Origin: an uncultured Flavobacteriales bacterium
Lineage (GTDB): Bacteria > Bacteroidota > Bacteroidia > Flavobacteriales_D > Sanyastnellaceae
NCBI GenBank assembly: GCA_938074325.1
Contig: CALJFZ010000017.1
Location: forward strand, 1-64,000
Length of the DNA stretch: 64,000 nt
Reading direction: 5' to 3'
A program made the position numbers and the translations under genes. Within the stretch, counting starts at the first letter, position 1; each line of letters starts with the position of its first letter. Below, in pieces: positions 35,301-43,622 of this stretch. The notes beneath the pieces are model-generated. The model was not told where the DNA came from. It ran no database searches and worked only from the letters and a program-made list of their open reading frames with translations.

Positions 35301-37686
35301 GGATTTAAACGAATTGTTGCCCGGCGCATACGTTTACGCCTTTACCCATGCCGGGGAGGTGTGCACGTCGACCGCGGATGCGGAGATGGAAGTGCATCCC
35401 AAACCGACCGTACAGGTTACATCCGAGCCGGTTGCGTGCGTTGATTCCCTCATGACCATGTCTGCGACCACAGATGCAGGCACTGAGCCTTTTGCTTTTG
35501 CCTGGAACATTGGTGGTCAAACGTGGGAAACGGAGGTCCCGTCCTACACGACCGCTTGGTCGCAGTCGGGAGTTGAGGACGTTGCATTGGAGACGACGGA
35601 TGCGTGGGGGTGTGCGACCACCATTTCATGGACGACCGAAATCCAATCGCCTGTAAGCGTTGCAATGACGGCTGCCATGGCCATTTGCAATCAAGCGATA
35701 CCGGTGGATCTCATGCAGTCTGTTCAACCTGCGGTGGAGGGAGCTTCTCAATTTTATGGCCTCAATTTGGCTTCCGCTGCTGTGAGCACGGCGGGGCTCG
35801 TAAACCCCGAAATGTTGCCCACTGGTGAACACGAAATTGTGTACCTCTTTCAACCCAATGAAGGATGCGTATTTCAGGATACCCTCACCTTGGAAGTAGG
35901 TGTTGCAGCTGACATCACAGCAGGTTCAGATCTATCTGTTTGCTTTGATTACGGGGTCGTAGAATTGCCTGCAGAAAACGGGACGCTTCCTGTATGGTGG
36001 GCAGCCGAAACGGAACAGACCATTGCCGCAATTGTTGACGCAAATTCCGGTACGGTAGACGTCAGCCTCCTGCCAGTAGGTGTGCATACATTTTCCATCT
36101 CAACAGGCGAAGGAACATGCGCTGCTTCGGATACCCTTGACTTGGAAGTGCTAGAATTGCCTCAAGTGGATTTGCCTGCTCTTGACGCTGCATGTGCAAA
36201 TGGTGCCCCTGTGATGTTACCAGACCCGTGGCCGAACGGAGGAGCCTGGCAAGGTACGGGGGTGACGGACATGGCATTTAATCCTGAGCTTTCGGGTGTT
36301 GGTGAGTTTGTTTTGACCTACGAATTTGTAGATGTCTCAACCGCCTGTGCCAATGACATGACTGTCGGAATCACCGTTCACGACGCTGTGGATTTGTCGT
36401 TGACCCCCAGCGCATTGGAAGGGTGCAGTCCATTTGACGTGAGCGTCATGGTCGAGGATTGGGATGGTTCTGAAATCACATGGTCGGTGGGTGATTCCGT
36501 TTTCACCGAAGCTTCCGCGCTGGCGTCGTTGATCCTGCAAGCACCCGGCATGTATGAAATCACTGCCGAAGCAGTGGATGCCAACGGATGCGAGCGGCAG
36601 GCCTCGCATACCCTTGAGGTAATCCCCGCCCCGGAGGTGGATTGGGCGCTCGAAATCAACGAGTGGTGCGGTGTGCCTGCGGTGATTCCCGTGGGATTGG
36701 ATGCCGGAGCGGCAGAGGTCCAATGGCACGTAAACGGTTCGTTGGTAGCCATCGGTCAAACGGCAGAACTGGAATTTGAAGAAGCGGGCTGGTATGCATT
36801 GGAAGCCGTTGTGACCAACGAATTCGGATGCGTGAAATCCCTCGCAGATTCCCTCGAGGCATTGCCATTGCCTTCTGCGACATTGAATGCAGACCCCATG
36901 TTGGGTTGCAGCCCACTTGAAGTGACATTGGATTTCGAACACGACGCTGAAGAGGCCCATTTGATGTTGAGTTCAGCTGCCGCAGAATGGCTGCTGAGCA
37001 CCTCTGATTCTGTGTTGGTCTTGGACGAAGCGGGAGGGTACCAATTGGCCCTGCATGTCGTTGACGCTCGAGGGTGTGAAAACACCATCGAGCTCGCAGA
37101 CAGCATCCAAGTGCTCCAAAGTCCCATTGTGGACTTTGAGCCATCGCCTTACGCAGGTACGTGGGACAATCCGGATCCGTTGAACAGCTCTTGGTCTTTC
37201 GAGAACCTTTCGGATGATGGGCAAGCGCTCTGGGATTTCGGCGACGGGGGGATGTCGACCAACTGGAACGGCAGCCACACGTACGAAGCTCCCGGAACGT
37301 ATGAGGTGCACGTAATGGTCGTCAACGAGTTCGGCTGCTCTGGAGAAGCCGCGATGGAAGTGGAAGTCGAGGAAAACCTGCAGGTCTTCGTACCCAACGC
37401 ATTTACCCCGCCCACGAATGGCTATTCGGATGGTGTGAACGACGGGTGGCGTCCCGAAATCTCCGCTCCTGAATTGGTGGACCGCTATTGGTTACGTGTT
37501 TTTAACCGCTACGGCCAGCTCGTCTGGGAATCCCACGATCCGGAGGAATACTGGATCGGCCAAGCGGGACAGCAAAGCGACCATTTCGGGATGAACGATG
37601 CTTACACGTGGGTCTTGCGCGTGGATTCCCGGGCGCAACGTCCTGCTCAGCGGGAGTGGCGCGGCCACGTGACCCTCATTCGATGA
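32302..37686 (+). CDS. Giant Ig/PKD repeat protein with T9SS type B sorting domain
   Basis: 1794 residues. A signal peptide (TAACAFVASWTVLAEAYG) is followed by a Cys-rich start (CLEPCECHP), PKD-like modules, and then many Ig-like repeats of about 75 residues. These repeats share C-x-n-LPxAxPxGGxWxGxGV, FxPxxxGxxxxTY and GC. Near 1700 a PKD module (ALWDFGDGGMSTNWNGSHTY) precedes the type B sorting domain (FVPNAFTPPTNGYSDGVNDGW, WLRVFNRYGQLVWES). Exported by T9SS; an adhesin or gliding-related surface filament is the usual guess. Its stop overlaps the convergent cupredoxin gene by 11 bases. The repeats have diverged enough that DNA-level tandem identity is low. Confidence 0.85.
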   Translation: MVRFVSIRMMLTAACAFVASWTVLAEAYGQDCLEPCECHPLSDGLVISVEADGECAPLSVDLVSNLASDLWVDHAFEWEINGGEFEWTNGADEGSPDPTIVLQESGIYQFALIATDTAGVGCSATSNTVTFVVAGAPQVMISDAPDLCAWEEGVVEVLVNPGNTALTSFAWGAGGAWDTLAFPAPLVQVFETAGANEVIAAASNACGADLDTAYVQVFPTPALEVHSEYNWYCMGSYADFTASGDGEFVWNANSEVLSGGQPGDSTVRLAVGSQVVGSVFTTIDHGSVQCTSSAGFTAYGFFVPSVTIGADEVACVGDEVELDANIFSFGWDTSVEWILNGAAVDTVHAPTASQSTTSSFSWEGETTPGVYEFQAAVTFDPYPAWLPDYGCADTTSHVVAVTALPEVSSVPIWEVCNQSFSEPLPEANPIGGEWQGPNGPVQLAVDPLDYGLGQHEFTYAFTDANGCQSTDTTLLVVEEPIQAMAGLDSTFCESNAIVTVPSSQSGGWWSGPGVLFPESGVVDLAQLVVGQNSLMYMLGEGSCATSDEVIWEVMESPMAFLSSEGSLFCDGDTVWLDVLAGGGTLAEGSAYNFNWTEQVVFTSTGVPYYVADVNEPLETIGLIVTDDEGCADEAVTFVNAMPLPEVVIPALGVECDSDFSVELPQPSASMGTWSGQGIAHPDGVFNPAVAGIGITELTFTATSILGCENSDMALIEVIAAPTVDAGNGISVCAGAPAVALEGFSPLDGWWEGPLTASNDSVIFDPGTAVAGNYEAIYHIGEGSCHVSDALEIEVLSLPVLQPVLEAAICEGDTALVHVDVVNADDFSGYSVMWSGANLITELDAWSVASGPWAAGDAPEASVTVTTESGCSASAVASWSVNALPEITLPEGWSVCANVDMALLPDASPSGGAWTGAGVEGESFMPAEALGNSELEYTIEDANGCTNSAILAAEIVLPIEIDLGPKLHECEGTGAAWLPTPEALSGNWAGPGLLDAASGEVDLNELLPGAYVYAFTHAGEVCTSTADAEMEVHPKPTVQVTSEPVACVDSLMTMSATTDAGTEPFAFAWNIGGQTWETEVPSYTTAWSQSGVEDVALETTDAWGCATTISWTTEIQSPVSVAMTAAMAICNQAIPVDLMQSVQPAVEGASQFYGLNLASAAVSTAGLVNPEMLPTGEHEIVYLFQPNEGCVFQDTLTLEVGVAADITAGSDLSVCFDYGVVELPAENGTLPVWWAAETEQTIAAIVDANSGTVDVSLLPVGVHTFSISTGEGTCAASDTLDLEVLELPQVDLPALDAACANGAPVMLPDPWPNGGAWQGTGVTDMAFNPELSGVGEFVLTYEFVDVSTACANDMTVGITVHDAVDLSLTPSALEGCSPFDVSVMVEDWDGSEITWSVGDSVFTEASALASLILQAPGMYEITAEAVDANGCERQASHTLEVIPAPEVDWALEINEWCGVPAVIPVGLDAGAAEVQWHVNGSLVAIGQTAELEFEEAGWYALEAVVTNEFGCVKSLADSLEALPLPSATLNADPMLGCSPLEVTLDFEHDAEEAHLMLSSAAAEWLLSTSDSVLVLDEAGGYQLALHVVDARGCENTIELADSIQVLQSPIVDFEPSPYAGTWDNPDPLNSSWSFENLSDDGQALWDFGDGGMSTNWNGSHTYEAPGTYEVHVMVVNEFGCSGEAAMEVEVEENLQVFVPNAFTPPTNGYSDGVNDGWRPEISAPELVDRYWLRVFNRYGQLVWESHDPEEYWIGQAGQQSDHFGMNDAYTWVLRVDSRAQRPAQREWRGHVTLIR

Positions 37687-38836
37687 CAACGAACCGTACA
37701 CTGCGGCCACCGTCAATTCGGGCGACGTAGGTACCTACAGGCCAGCCGGCTACATCCAGGACGCCCCTTGCGAAGCGAAGGTCCGCGACGGGTACGCCAT
37801 ATGCATTCCATACCTCTATTCGCCGTGCATCATCCCACGTGATGTGCTCTCGCGTTGGATTCGGGTAGCCCGTTACTCCAATAAATTGAGGTTCCACAAC
37901 CTTCAGAGCAGCATCCCGGATGTGGATGTTCTCCACGGATTCGAGGGTTTCATCAACCATGCTCCAAAATTCACAGGGAAGCGATCCGTCCCAACCGGGC
38001 TCGGGATCGATCAATACAGTGAAGCGTTCTCCGGGATAAATTTCCAATGCATCTGGCTCGAAAGGGGTTGGGAGAGGACGTCCGTCGCTCATGTAACACG
38101 TAGCATTCAATTCCGGCGAGAATTGGCACACCACGCGGCTATAGGCCATGGATCCTAATCGAAATGCAAGCGGCTGGCCCGGTTCAAAGTGCACGATGCG
38201 CTCGGGGGCTTCGAGCTGGCTACCCGACTCACCGTTGATCATGAACACGTCTGGACGGATATCGTGGAAAGGGTAGGAGCCCACTGGATCTAAGTTGGTG
38301 GCGATTTCCAAGTCGCTGAAGAGCAAGGGGACATCCTCAGCGTAGGCAGGTCCGCCTGCGAACAAGGTGAAGTCCGGACGGGTGACCAAGACCATGCCGT
38401 ACATCCCCATCGTTAGGTGCAAGGTCGTTGTAACATGGCAGTGGTAGAGGAATGTGCCGGGGTAATCGGCGTCGAAGGAATACGTGGCATCGTCCCCAGT
38501 CGTCACCAAAAAGCTCGTTCCGGGGACGCCGTCATTCGCTTGGTCGACATCCAGCCCATGCAGGTGGATCGTGTGGCTCTCAGGACTCGGATTTGTGAAA
38601 TTCAATTGCACCGACTCACCTTCGGTATAAGTGAGCAGTGGTGCAGGAAGGGTAATGAATCCATCGGCAACCCAGCCATATCCCCAAATTGGCACCGGTG
38701 TGCCATCCGGGAGAAACGTATACCCCTCCATCCCAGAAAACAACTCCGGAGGCTGCTGTTGGGCGTAAAGAGAGGGCGCAAGCCAGACCATGCTGATGAG
38801 CACCACCGTGCGAAGAATGTGCTGGACGGTGCTCAT
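37676..38836 (-). CDS. Two-domain multicopper oxidase with T9SS type A sorting domain
   Basis: 386 residues. A signal peptide (HILRTVVLISMVWLAPSLYAQ) is followed by cupredoxin domains. Copper ligand motifs: HTIHLHGLDVDQ near residue 88, and FLYHCHVTTTLHLTMGMYG near 130. The second combines the trinuclear His residues with the type 1 Cys, His and Met. A second cupredoxin-like domain follows, containing IYPGERFTVLIDPEPGW. The last 70 residues (VTGYPNPTREHITWDDARR, PVGTYVARIDG, VRFVVIE) are a Por-type sorting domain. It overlaps the upstream cupredoxin gene by ATGA. Likely an extracellular copper oxidase; substrate unknown. Confidence 0.85.
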   Translation of the reverse strand: MSTVQHILRTVVLISMVWLAPSLYAQQQPPELFSGMEGYTFLPDGTPVPIWGYGWVADGFITLPAPLLTYTEGESVQLNFTNPSPESHTIHLHGLDVDQANDGVPGTSFLVTTGDDATYSFDADYPGTFLYHCHVTTTLHLTMGMYGMVLVTRPDFTLFAGGPAYAEDVPLLFSDLEIATNLDPVGSYPFHDIRPDVFMINGESGSQLEAPERIVHFEPGQPLAFRLGSMAYSRVVCQFSPELNATCYMSDGRPLPTPFEPDALEIYPGERFTVLIDPEPGWDGSLPCEFWSMVDETLESVENIHIRDAALKVVEPQFIGVTGYPNPTREHITWDDARRIEVWNAYGVPVADLRFARGVLDVAGWPVGTYVARIDGGRSVRFVVIE

Positions 38837-39708
38837 GGGTCGACAATGATTTGCGTGAGCATGCCACCCGGGTAAAAACCCGCGTTGGTAACGGCGATGA
38901 GGTTGTGGTCGTGCACCGGATAAATACCGGCCTGATTGGCCACCAGTTGCACCGTCATGCCTTCTCCTTTTTTCACGGGGACGGTGTCCTTTGACCAGCC
39001 GATTCGGGCGGGTTGAAGGTTGCTTGTGAGCACCTCCACATGGAAACCGTGGAAGTGCAGTACGTGGTCCATTTGTCCGTGGTTTGCTACCGCAATCCAA
39101 CAGGTGTCACCCAAAGCCACGCTGACAAGGGCATTGGGGTCTTCGAGGGTCGTGGGATACGTTTGCTCGTTGATGGAGAAGTAATTCGGAACATACGCCG
39201 CAGTTGGGTCAGGCTCCATACCACTGCTCCAGGAAGCCATTTGCTGAGTTTCCCAATCGCACAAATTCCAATGAAACAAGGCAGAGTTTCCATCCGACTG
39301 GAGCCCCACTTGCAACATGCTCTGCGCGCCCAACCCGTTGCCCTCGCCGTCGATCAATCCGAGGCGGTAGGTTCCCATGGGAAGAGCGGGCAAGTCGACC
39401 ACCGCGGTATCTCCTGGTTCAATGGTGGTGCCTTCGGTTTCGCCCATGAGCAGCGCCCAAACATGGCTCGTGGTGTCTGCATTGATAATCACGAGACTCG
39501 AAGCAGTGCCAGCTTCGCGCTCAAGGACAGCGTTTTGCTCGGACCAATCAGCCGAAGCGTTCAGCCTAAGCACTTCAGGTGCTTCGGGGAGTTGACCCCA
39601 CGTTCCGCGCATGATGAACAGAGAGTCCTGCCCGAACGTGAGCACCGTGGCGGACATAAAACCCACCAGTCCTATGCATTTCACAAAATTGCGAGCGCTC
39701 CTTGACAT
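38833..39708 (-). CDS. Cupredoxin / multicopper-oxidase-like secreted protein
   Basis: 291 residues with a signal peptide (CIGLVGFMSATVLTFG). An N-terminal beta domain is followed by an MCO domain with HVLHFHGFHVEV near 215 and GIYPVHDHNLIAVTNAGFYPGGM near 263. The HxxHxHG ligand set is intact, but the last motif reads H-D-H instead of H-C-H, so the type 1 copper Cys is missing. It has no T9SS domain of its own. Translationally coupled (ATGA) to the second MCO gene, which has the intact H-C-H motif, so a heteromeric copper enzyme is possible. Confidence 0.78.
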   Translation of the reverse strand: MSRSARNFVKCIGLVGFMSATVLTFGQDSLFIMRGTWGQLPEAPEVLRLNASADWSEQNAVLEREAGTASSLVIINADTTSHVWALLMGETEGTTIEPGDTAVVDLPALPMGTYRLGLIDGEGNGLGAQSMLQVGLQSDGNSALFHWNLCDWETQQMASWSSGMEPDPTAAYVPNYFSINEQTYPTTLEDPNALVSVALGDTCWIAVANHGQMDHVLHFHGFHVEVLTSNLQPARIGWSKDTVPVKKGEGMTVQLVANQAGIYPVHDHNLIAVTNAGFYPGGMLTQIIVDP

Positions 39709-39712
39709 GTTG

Positions 39713-39742
39713 CTAAAATAAACTCCAAAGCGGAGCCACAAA
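39713..39742 (-). promoter_or_regulatory. Candidate promoter of the cupredoxin pair
   Basis: On the minus strand TTTG (39742-39739) is followed after 18 bases by TATTTTAG (39720-39713), one mismatch from TAnnTTTG. The spacing is ideal, but the predicted start falls on the ATG at 39708, implying a leaderless message. Tentative. Confidence 0.3.
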
Positions 39743-39775
39743 TTCTCGGGTGTCTCAAAAGAGACCATCGAGGGC

Positions 39776-40036
39776 TTAATCGTCGGATTCTTCTCCTTCT
39801 ACATCAATGCCGAAATCATCGTCTGTTGCTTCTTCGAGCATTTCAATCATTTCGCTGTCGATGCGGAACAAGTAGATGGTGTCTTCCGTCTTAATTTCCA
39901 AGCATCGAATGTACTTGCCATCCGGCAACGATAGCGTGCGAACATCTTCATCGCCAAAGCCGTCGGGGTACTCCGCCGTGATCAAGGCAATGTGCGCCTC
40001 CGTGATGTTTGTGTAGTTCTTGATGATGCGCTTCAT
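39776..40036 (-). CDS. Small conserved-looking acidic cytosolic protein, function unknown
   Basis: 86 residues, no signal peptide, strongly acidic C-terminus (EEATDDDFGIDVEGEESDD). The core (NITEAHIALITAEYPDGFGDEDVRTL; EDTIYLFRIDSE) looks like a compact alpha/beta fold, but I cannot name it. It begins three bases after the stop of the deoxyhypusine-synthase-like gene and is the last gene of the polyamine operon, so a role there is inferred from position. Confidence 0.7.
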   Translation of the reverse strand: MKRIIKNYTNITEAHIALITAEYPDGFGDEDVRTLSLPDGKYIRCLEIKTEDTIYLFRIDSEMIEMLEEATDDDFGIDVEGEESDD

Positions 40037-40039
40037 GGC

Positions 40040-41020
40040 CTACCAATTCAAAATCCAAGCGAAAACGATCGGAGCCACGATCGTGGCGTCGCTTTCAATG
40101 ATGAACTTGGGCGTCTTCTCGCCCAGTTTGCCCCAGGTGATTTTCTCGTTCGGTACTGCACCGGAGTACGATCCATAGCTCGTTGTGCTGTCAGAAATCT
40201 GGCAGAAATAGCCCCAAAGCGGGACACTTTCACGGCCTAGGTCTTGGTGCAACATCGGAACGACGCAAATCGGGAAATCCCCGGCGATGCCACCACCTAT
40301 TTGGAAAAAGCCGATGGTCGTTCCGTCCGCCGTGACGTCGGTATACCAATCGGCCAACCACATCATGTACTCGATGCCACTTTTAACGGTGCTCGGTTGT
40401 ACCTCACCGATCAAGCAGTGGGCGGCGAAGATGTTGCCCAACGTGCTGTCTTCCCAGCCAGGGACGACGATGGGGATGTTTTTCTCAGCTGCGGCCAACA
40501 TCCAGCTATCCTTGGGGTCGATTTCGTAGTACTGTTCGAGAACACCCGATGTGAGTGCTTGGTAGAAAAATTCATGCGGGAAATGACGCTTGCCCGCTGA
40601 CTCAGCGGCTTGCCACAACGCGACCATGTGGTGCTCCAATCGCCGGAAGGCCTCCTCCTCCGGAATGCAGGTATCCGTTACACGGTTCAGCCCGCGGTCC
40701 AACAGCGCTTGCTCGTCGGCAGCCGTGAGGTCCCGGTAGTGGGGGACGCGCTCATAGTGGGAGTGTGCGACCAGGTTCATGACATCTTCCTCCAAGTTCG
40801 CGCCGGTGCAACTGATGATCGCCACTTTGTCTTGGCGAATCATTTCGGCAAGGCTTCGACCCAATTCTGCGGTGCTCATCGCACCGGCGAGCGTAACCAT
40901 CATTTTGCCGCCTGCCGCCAAGTGGGCTTCGTATCCTTTGGCAGCGTCCTCGAGTGCCGCGGCGTTGAAATGTTTGAAGTGGCGCGCGACAAAATCACGC
41001 ATGTGTGGAGTTTGGCTCAT
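40040..41020 (-). CDS. Deoxyhypusine synthase family protein, lacking the usual catalytic lysine
   Basis: 326 residues with the DHS fold signature: AGAMSTAELGRSLAEMI, ISCTGANLEEDVMNLV near 70-86, IPIVVPGWEDSTLGN and ITWGKLGEKT near the C-terminus. In eukaryotic DHS the catalytic Lys follows a GGG loop (GGGVVKHHI); here the loop reads GGGIAGDFPI, so that Lys is absent. Bacteria lack eIF5A, and bacterial DHS-like enzymes are tied to polyamine chemistry. Position supports this: the start overlaps the agmatinase stop by ATGA. The actual reaction (aminobutyl transfer or another NAD-dependent polyamine step) is uncertain. Confidence 0.85.
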   Translation of the reverse strand: MSQTPHMRDFVARHFKHFNAAALEDAAKGYEAHLAAGGKMMVTLAGAMSTAELGRSLAEMIRQDKVAIISCTGANLEEDVMNLVAHSHYERVPHYRDLTAADEQALLDRGLNRVTDTCIPEEEAFRRLEHHMVALWQAAESAGKRHFPHEFFYQALTSGVLEQYYEIDPKDSWMLAAAEKNIPIVVPGWEDSTLGNIFAAHCLIGEVQPSTVKSGIEYMMWLADWYTDVTADGTTIGFFQIGGGIAGDFPICVVPMLHQDLGRESVPLWGYFCQISDSTTSYGSYSGAVPNEKITWGKLGEKTPKFIIESDATIVAPIVFAWILNW

Positions 41021-41916
41021 GATTGAGTCGCTTGATAGGGTGTGGGGTTGAGGGAATAGGTGAGCATTTTGTACAGCAGTTTGGCTGCCAAAAAATCACT
41101 GGGTTTACTGCCCGCATGGGCCGCCAATTCGACGATGTCGAAGCCTACGACATTAAATTTTTCGGCTGCTTTGCGAATCAAACGGGTGATTTGAAACCAG
41201 TCGAGTCCGCCCGGTTCAGGGGTTCCTGTGTCAGGCAGGTAGCCGGGGTCAAAGGCGTCGAGGTCTACCGTAATGTACACGGGACGCTTCGGTTGGCCTA
41301 AGGCCTCGAGGGCTTCTGCTTGCCAAGCGTCATCGTTTCGATGTCGGCAGTCATCGCCAGTGAAGAGACAGCCTTTCTGGATGTAAGGCAATTCGGAAGC
41401 GTCCATGCTCCGTATCCCCACTTGCACAAGGGTGCAATGTTGAGACGCCCAATGCATGGCGCAAGCGTGATTGCACGCTGAACCCAAGTACGATGGGCGC
41501 AAGTCGGCGTGGGCATCGATGTGGAGCACGGCCAGGTTGGGGTTGGCCTCAGCACAGGCTTGAATGGCGCCTATACTCACGCTGTGTTCGCCGCCCAAAA
41601 CCACGGGGGTTTTCCCGTCCGAGAGCACGTGTGTGGTCAATGTTTTAACGGCAGCGGTCATGGATTCAGGGGAGGCGGACTCCTTTACGGAAGGAGCAAT
41701 GAATACCCCTTCGCGGTAGACTTCTGTCCCGGTTTCTATGTCGTACAACTCCATGTTTTCGGTGGCATGAAGGAGCGCTTCAGGCCCCGCATCGGCTCCT
41801 TTTCCCCAGGTGGATGTTCCGTCATAAGGAACGGGAATGAGGACGGCCTTTGCGCGTTCATATGCAGCATTCGGGGTGTCGACCCCGGCGTATGGGCTCA
41901 ATGGTGATGGTTTCAT
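41017..41916 (-). CDS. speB: Agmatinase (arginase family)
   Basis: 299 residues of the ureohydrolase fold. The binuclear manganese motifs are all present: GGEHS near 109, HIDAHADLR near 133 and VDLDAFDP near 220. PVPYDGTSTWGKGADAGP near the N-terminus and GFDIVELAAH near the C-terminus are typical of agmatinase-like members. It converts agmatine to putrescine and urea, the step following the arginine decarboxylase encoded immediately upstream (ATGA overlap). It overlaps the DHS-like gene downstream as well. Arginase activity is less likely given the decarboxylase neighbour. Confidence 0.92.
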   Translation of the reverse strand: MKPSPLSPYAGVDTPNAAYERAKAVLIPVPYDGTSTWGKGADAGPEALLHATENMELYDIETGTEVYREGVFIAPSVKESASPESMTAAVKTLTTHVLSDGKTPVVLGGEHSVSIGAIQACAEANPNLAVLHIDAHADLRPSYLGSACNHACAMHWASQHCTLVQVGIRSMDASELPYIQKGCLFTGDDCRHRNDDAWQAEALEALGQPKRPVYITVDLDAFDPGYLPDTGTPEPGGLDWFQITRLIRKAAEKFNVVGFDIVELAAHAGSKPSDFLAAKLLYKMLTYSLNPTPYQATQS

Positions 41917-43361
41917 TTTCGATTGGATTGAACGAAAGCGGGAGCTGTTTGCTCTTGAGATGAGGATGTTGCATAGCCGAGGAGCCCCAATACTTGTTCC
42001 GAAGTTTGCTCAGTCGAGAACACTTCGTAAGTCAATTCATCATCGGCGTCGCGGTTGATGAGGACATGCTGCAATCCGGGGATGAGGCAATGGTGTACAC
42101 CGCCATGACCGCCAATGTTGTCTTGGTATGCGCCCGTGTTGAAGAAGCCGAGGTACAGCGGTTGATCGCGTTTGTACTGGGGCAAATAAATGGCGTTCAG
42201 GTGCTGCTCGGAATTGTAGTAATCGTCGCTGTCGCACGTCAAACCTCCCAAGAAGACTCGCTCATACGGATCGAGCCATCGGTTCAATGGCAACATCAAG
42301 AACCGCTTGTTGATCGCCCACGAATCGGGCAAGGTGGTCATGAACGAAGAGTCGATGAGGTTCCATTTCTCCCGGTCGTTCTGGCGCTTTTGGTGAATGA
42401 CCTTGAAGACGGTGGCGCCTGCCTCGGCGACGGTGAACGAGCCGAATTCGGTGTAGATATCCGGTGCAGGAACATCGGCTTCCTTGCAGGCCAGTTGCAC
42501 TTGTTCCAAAATCGCCTCGATCATGTAGGCGTAGTCGTAGTCGAACGCCAGCGAGTTCTTGGTTGGCAGGCCGCCGCCGATGTTCAGCGCGGTCAACGTG
42601 GGACAGACCTTCCGCAGCTCTGTGTATACGCGCATGGCTTTGCGGAGTTCATTCCAATAGTAGGCCGTGTCGCGGATGCCGGTGTTGCAGAAGAAGTGCA
42701 ACATGGACAGATTGACCAAGTCATTGGGTTCAATCGCTTCCTGGTAAAACCCTTTAATGCGGTGGTAGCCGATGCCGAGGCGCGAAGTATAAAAGGCAAA
42801 TTTGGGCTCTTCTTCCGTCGCGATCCGAATGCCAACGTCAATCGGCCGATCGAGCCGGGGAGCTAGTCGCTTGAATTCATCCTCGTTATCGATGACCGGC
42901 AGCAACCCGCTGAACCCATTCTCCCGTAGCGCAATGATGCGTTCGATATAGGCGTCCGTTTTGAATCCGTTACAGATGATGCGGTCGCCCTTTTCGAGGT
43001 GGCCAGTGGCATGCAGCGATTTAACAATGTCCAGATCAAAAGCGCTGGATGTCTCAATGTGAGCGCCGTGCTTCAATACCTCTTCGGTGACGTGGCGAAA
43101 ATGTGAGCTCTTGGTGACGTAGCAATAGTGGTACGCTCCAGGGTAGTTGAGCTTTTTCATGGCATCGCGGAACCAGCCATGAGCAAGGCGGATGTTCTCG
43201 CCGATTTTGGGGAGGTAGGTGATGCGAAGGGGGGAGCCGAATCGTTCCACCACATCCATCATGGGAATCCCGTGGAAACGCAATGCGTCGTTTTCGATCT
43301 CGAACTCGGGTTGTGGCCAATCGAACGTTTGGTCCACCAAATCAAAATATTGCAGTTTCAT
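41913..43361 (-). CDS. PLP-dependent arginine decarboxylase (alanine-racemase-fold type)
   Basis: 482 residues. The N-terminal PLP barrel includes the lysine segment YHYCYVTKSSHFRHV (K near 88), ETSSAFDLDIVKSLH, HFFCNTGIRDT and the glycine-rich phosphate loop NIGGGLPTKN. The C-terminal half has the fold-III Cys in LTCDSDDYYN. This compact form is common as arginine decarboxylase in Bacteroidota. First gene of a four-gene operon with agmatinase and the DHS-like protein, which strongly supports arginine to agmatine to putrescine. The ATG at 43361 is preferred to the longer reading to 43427, whose extension is unrelated. Ornithine/lysine decarboxylase is the main alternative. Confidence 0.85.
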   Translation of the reverse strand: MKLQYFDLVDQTFDWPQPEFEIENDALRFHGIPMMDVVERFGSPLRITYLPKIGENIRLAHGWFRDAMKKLNYPGAYHYCYVTKSSHFRHVTEEVLKHGAHIETSSAFDLDIVKSLHATGHLEKGDRIICNGFKTDAYIERIIALRENGFSGLLPVIDNEDEFKRLAPRLDRPIDVGIRIATEEEPKFAFYTSRLGIGYHRIKGFYQEAIEPNDLVNLSMLHFFCNTGIRDTAYYWNELRKAMRVYTELRKVCPTLTALNIGGGLPTKNSLAFDYDYAYMIEAILEQVQLACKEADVPAPDIYTEFGSFTVAEAGATVFKVIHQKRQNDREKWNLIDSSFMTTLPDSWAINKRFLMLPLNRWLDPYERVFLGGLTCDSDDYYNSEQHLNAIYLPQYKRDQPLYLGFFNTGAYQDNIGGHGGVHHCLIPGLQHVLINRDADDELTYEVFSTEQTSEQVLGLLGYATSSSQEQTAPAFVQSNRK

Positions 43362-43622
43362 TGCAAGAATCTGAGGGGTAAAACATTGAAAAAGGCTGCG
43401 AGTGCCCGACGCTACCAACGCAGGCAAGTCTTTTCAATGACCGATCAGATTCGGAAAGCAAATGCACATCCACGGCGCTTCGAAACGATGCGCTGGCGCT
43501 CTGCTTTCCATTGAGCAAGAGTGGGTTGGATGTGTGCGTTTGACAAAACAATCAAATTTGCTGGAGCAATATTAGTTGGATTTTCAACTTTTCGATTCAA
43601 CTTTTTTCAAAATTTGTCGGGG

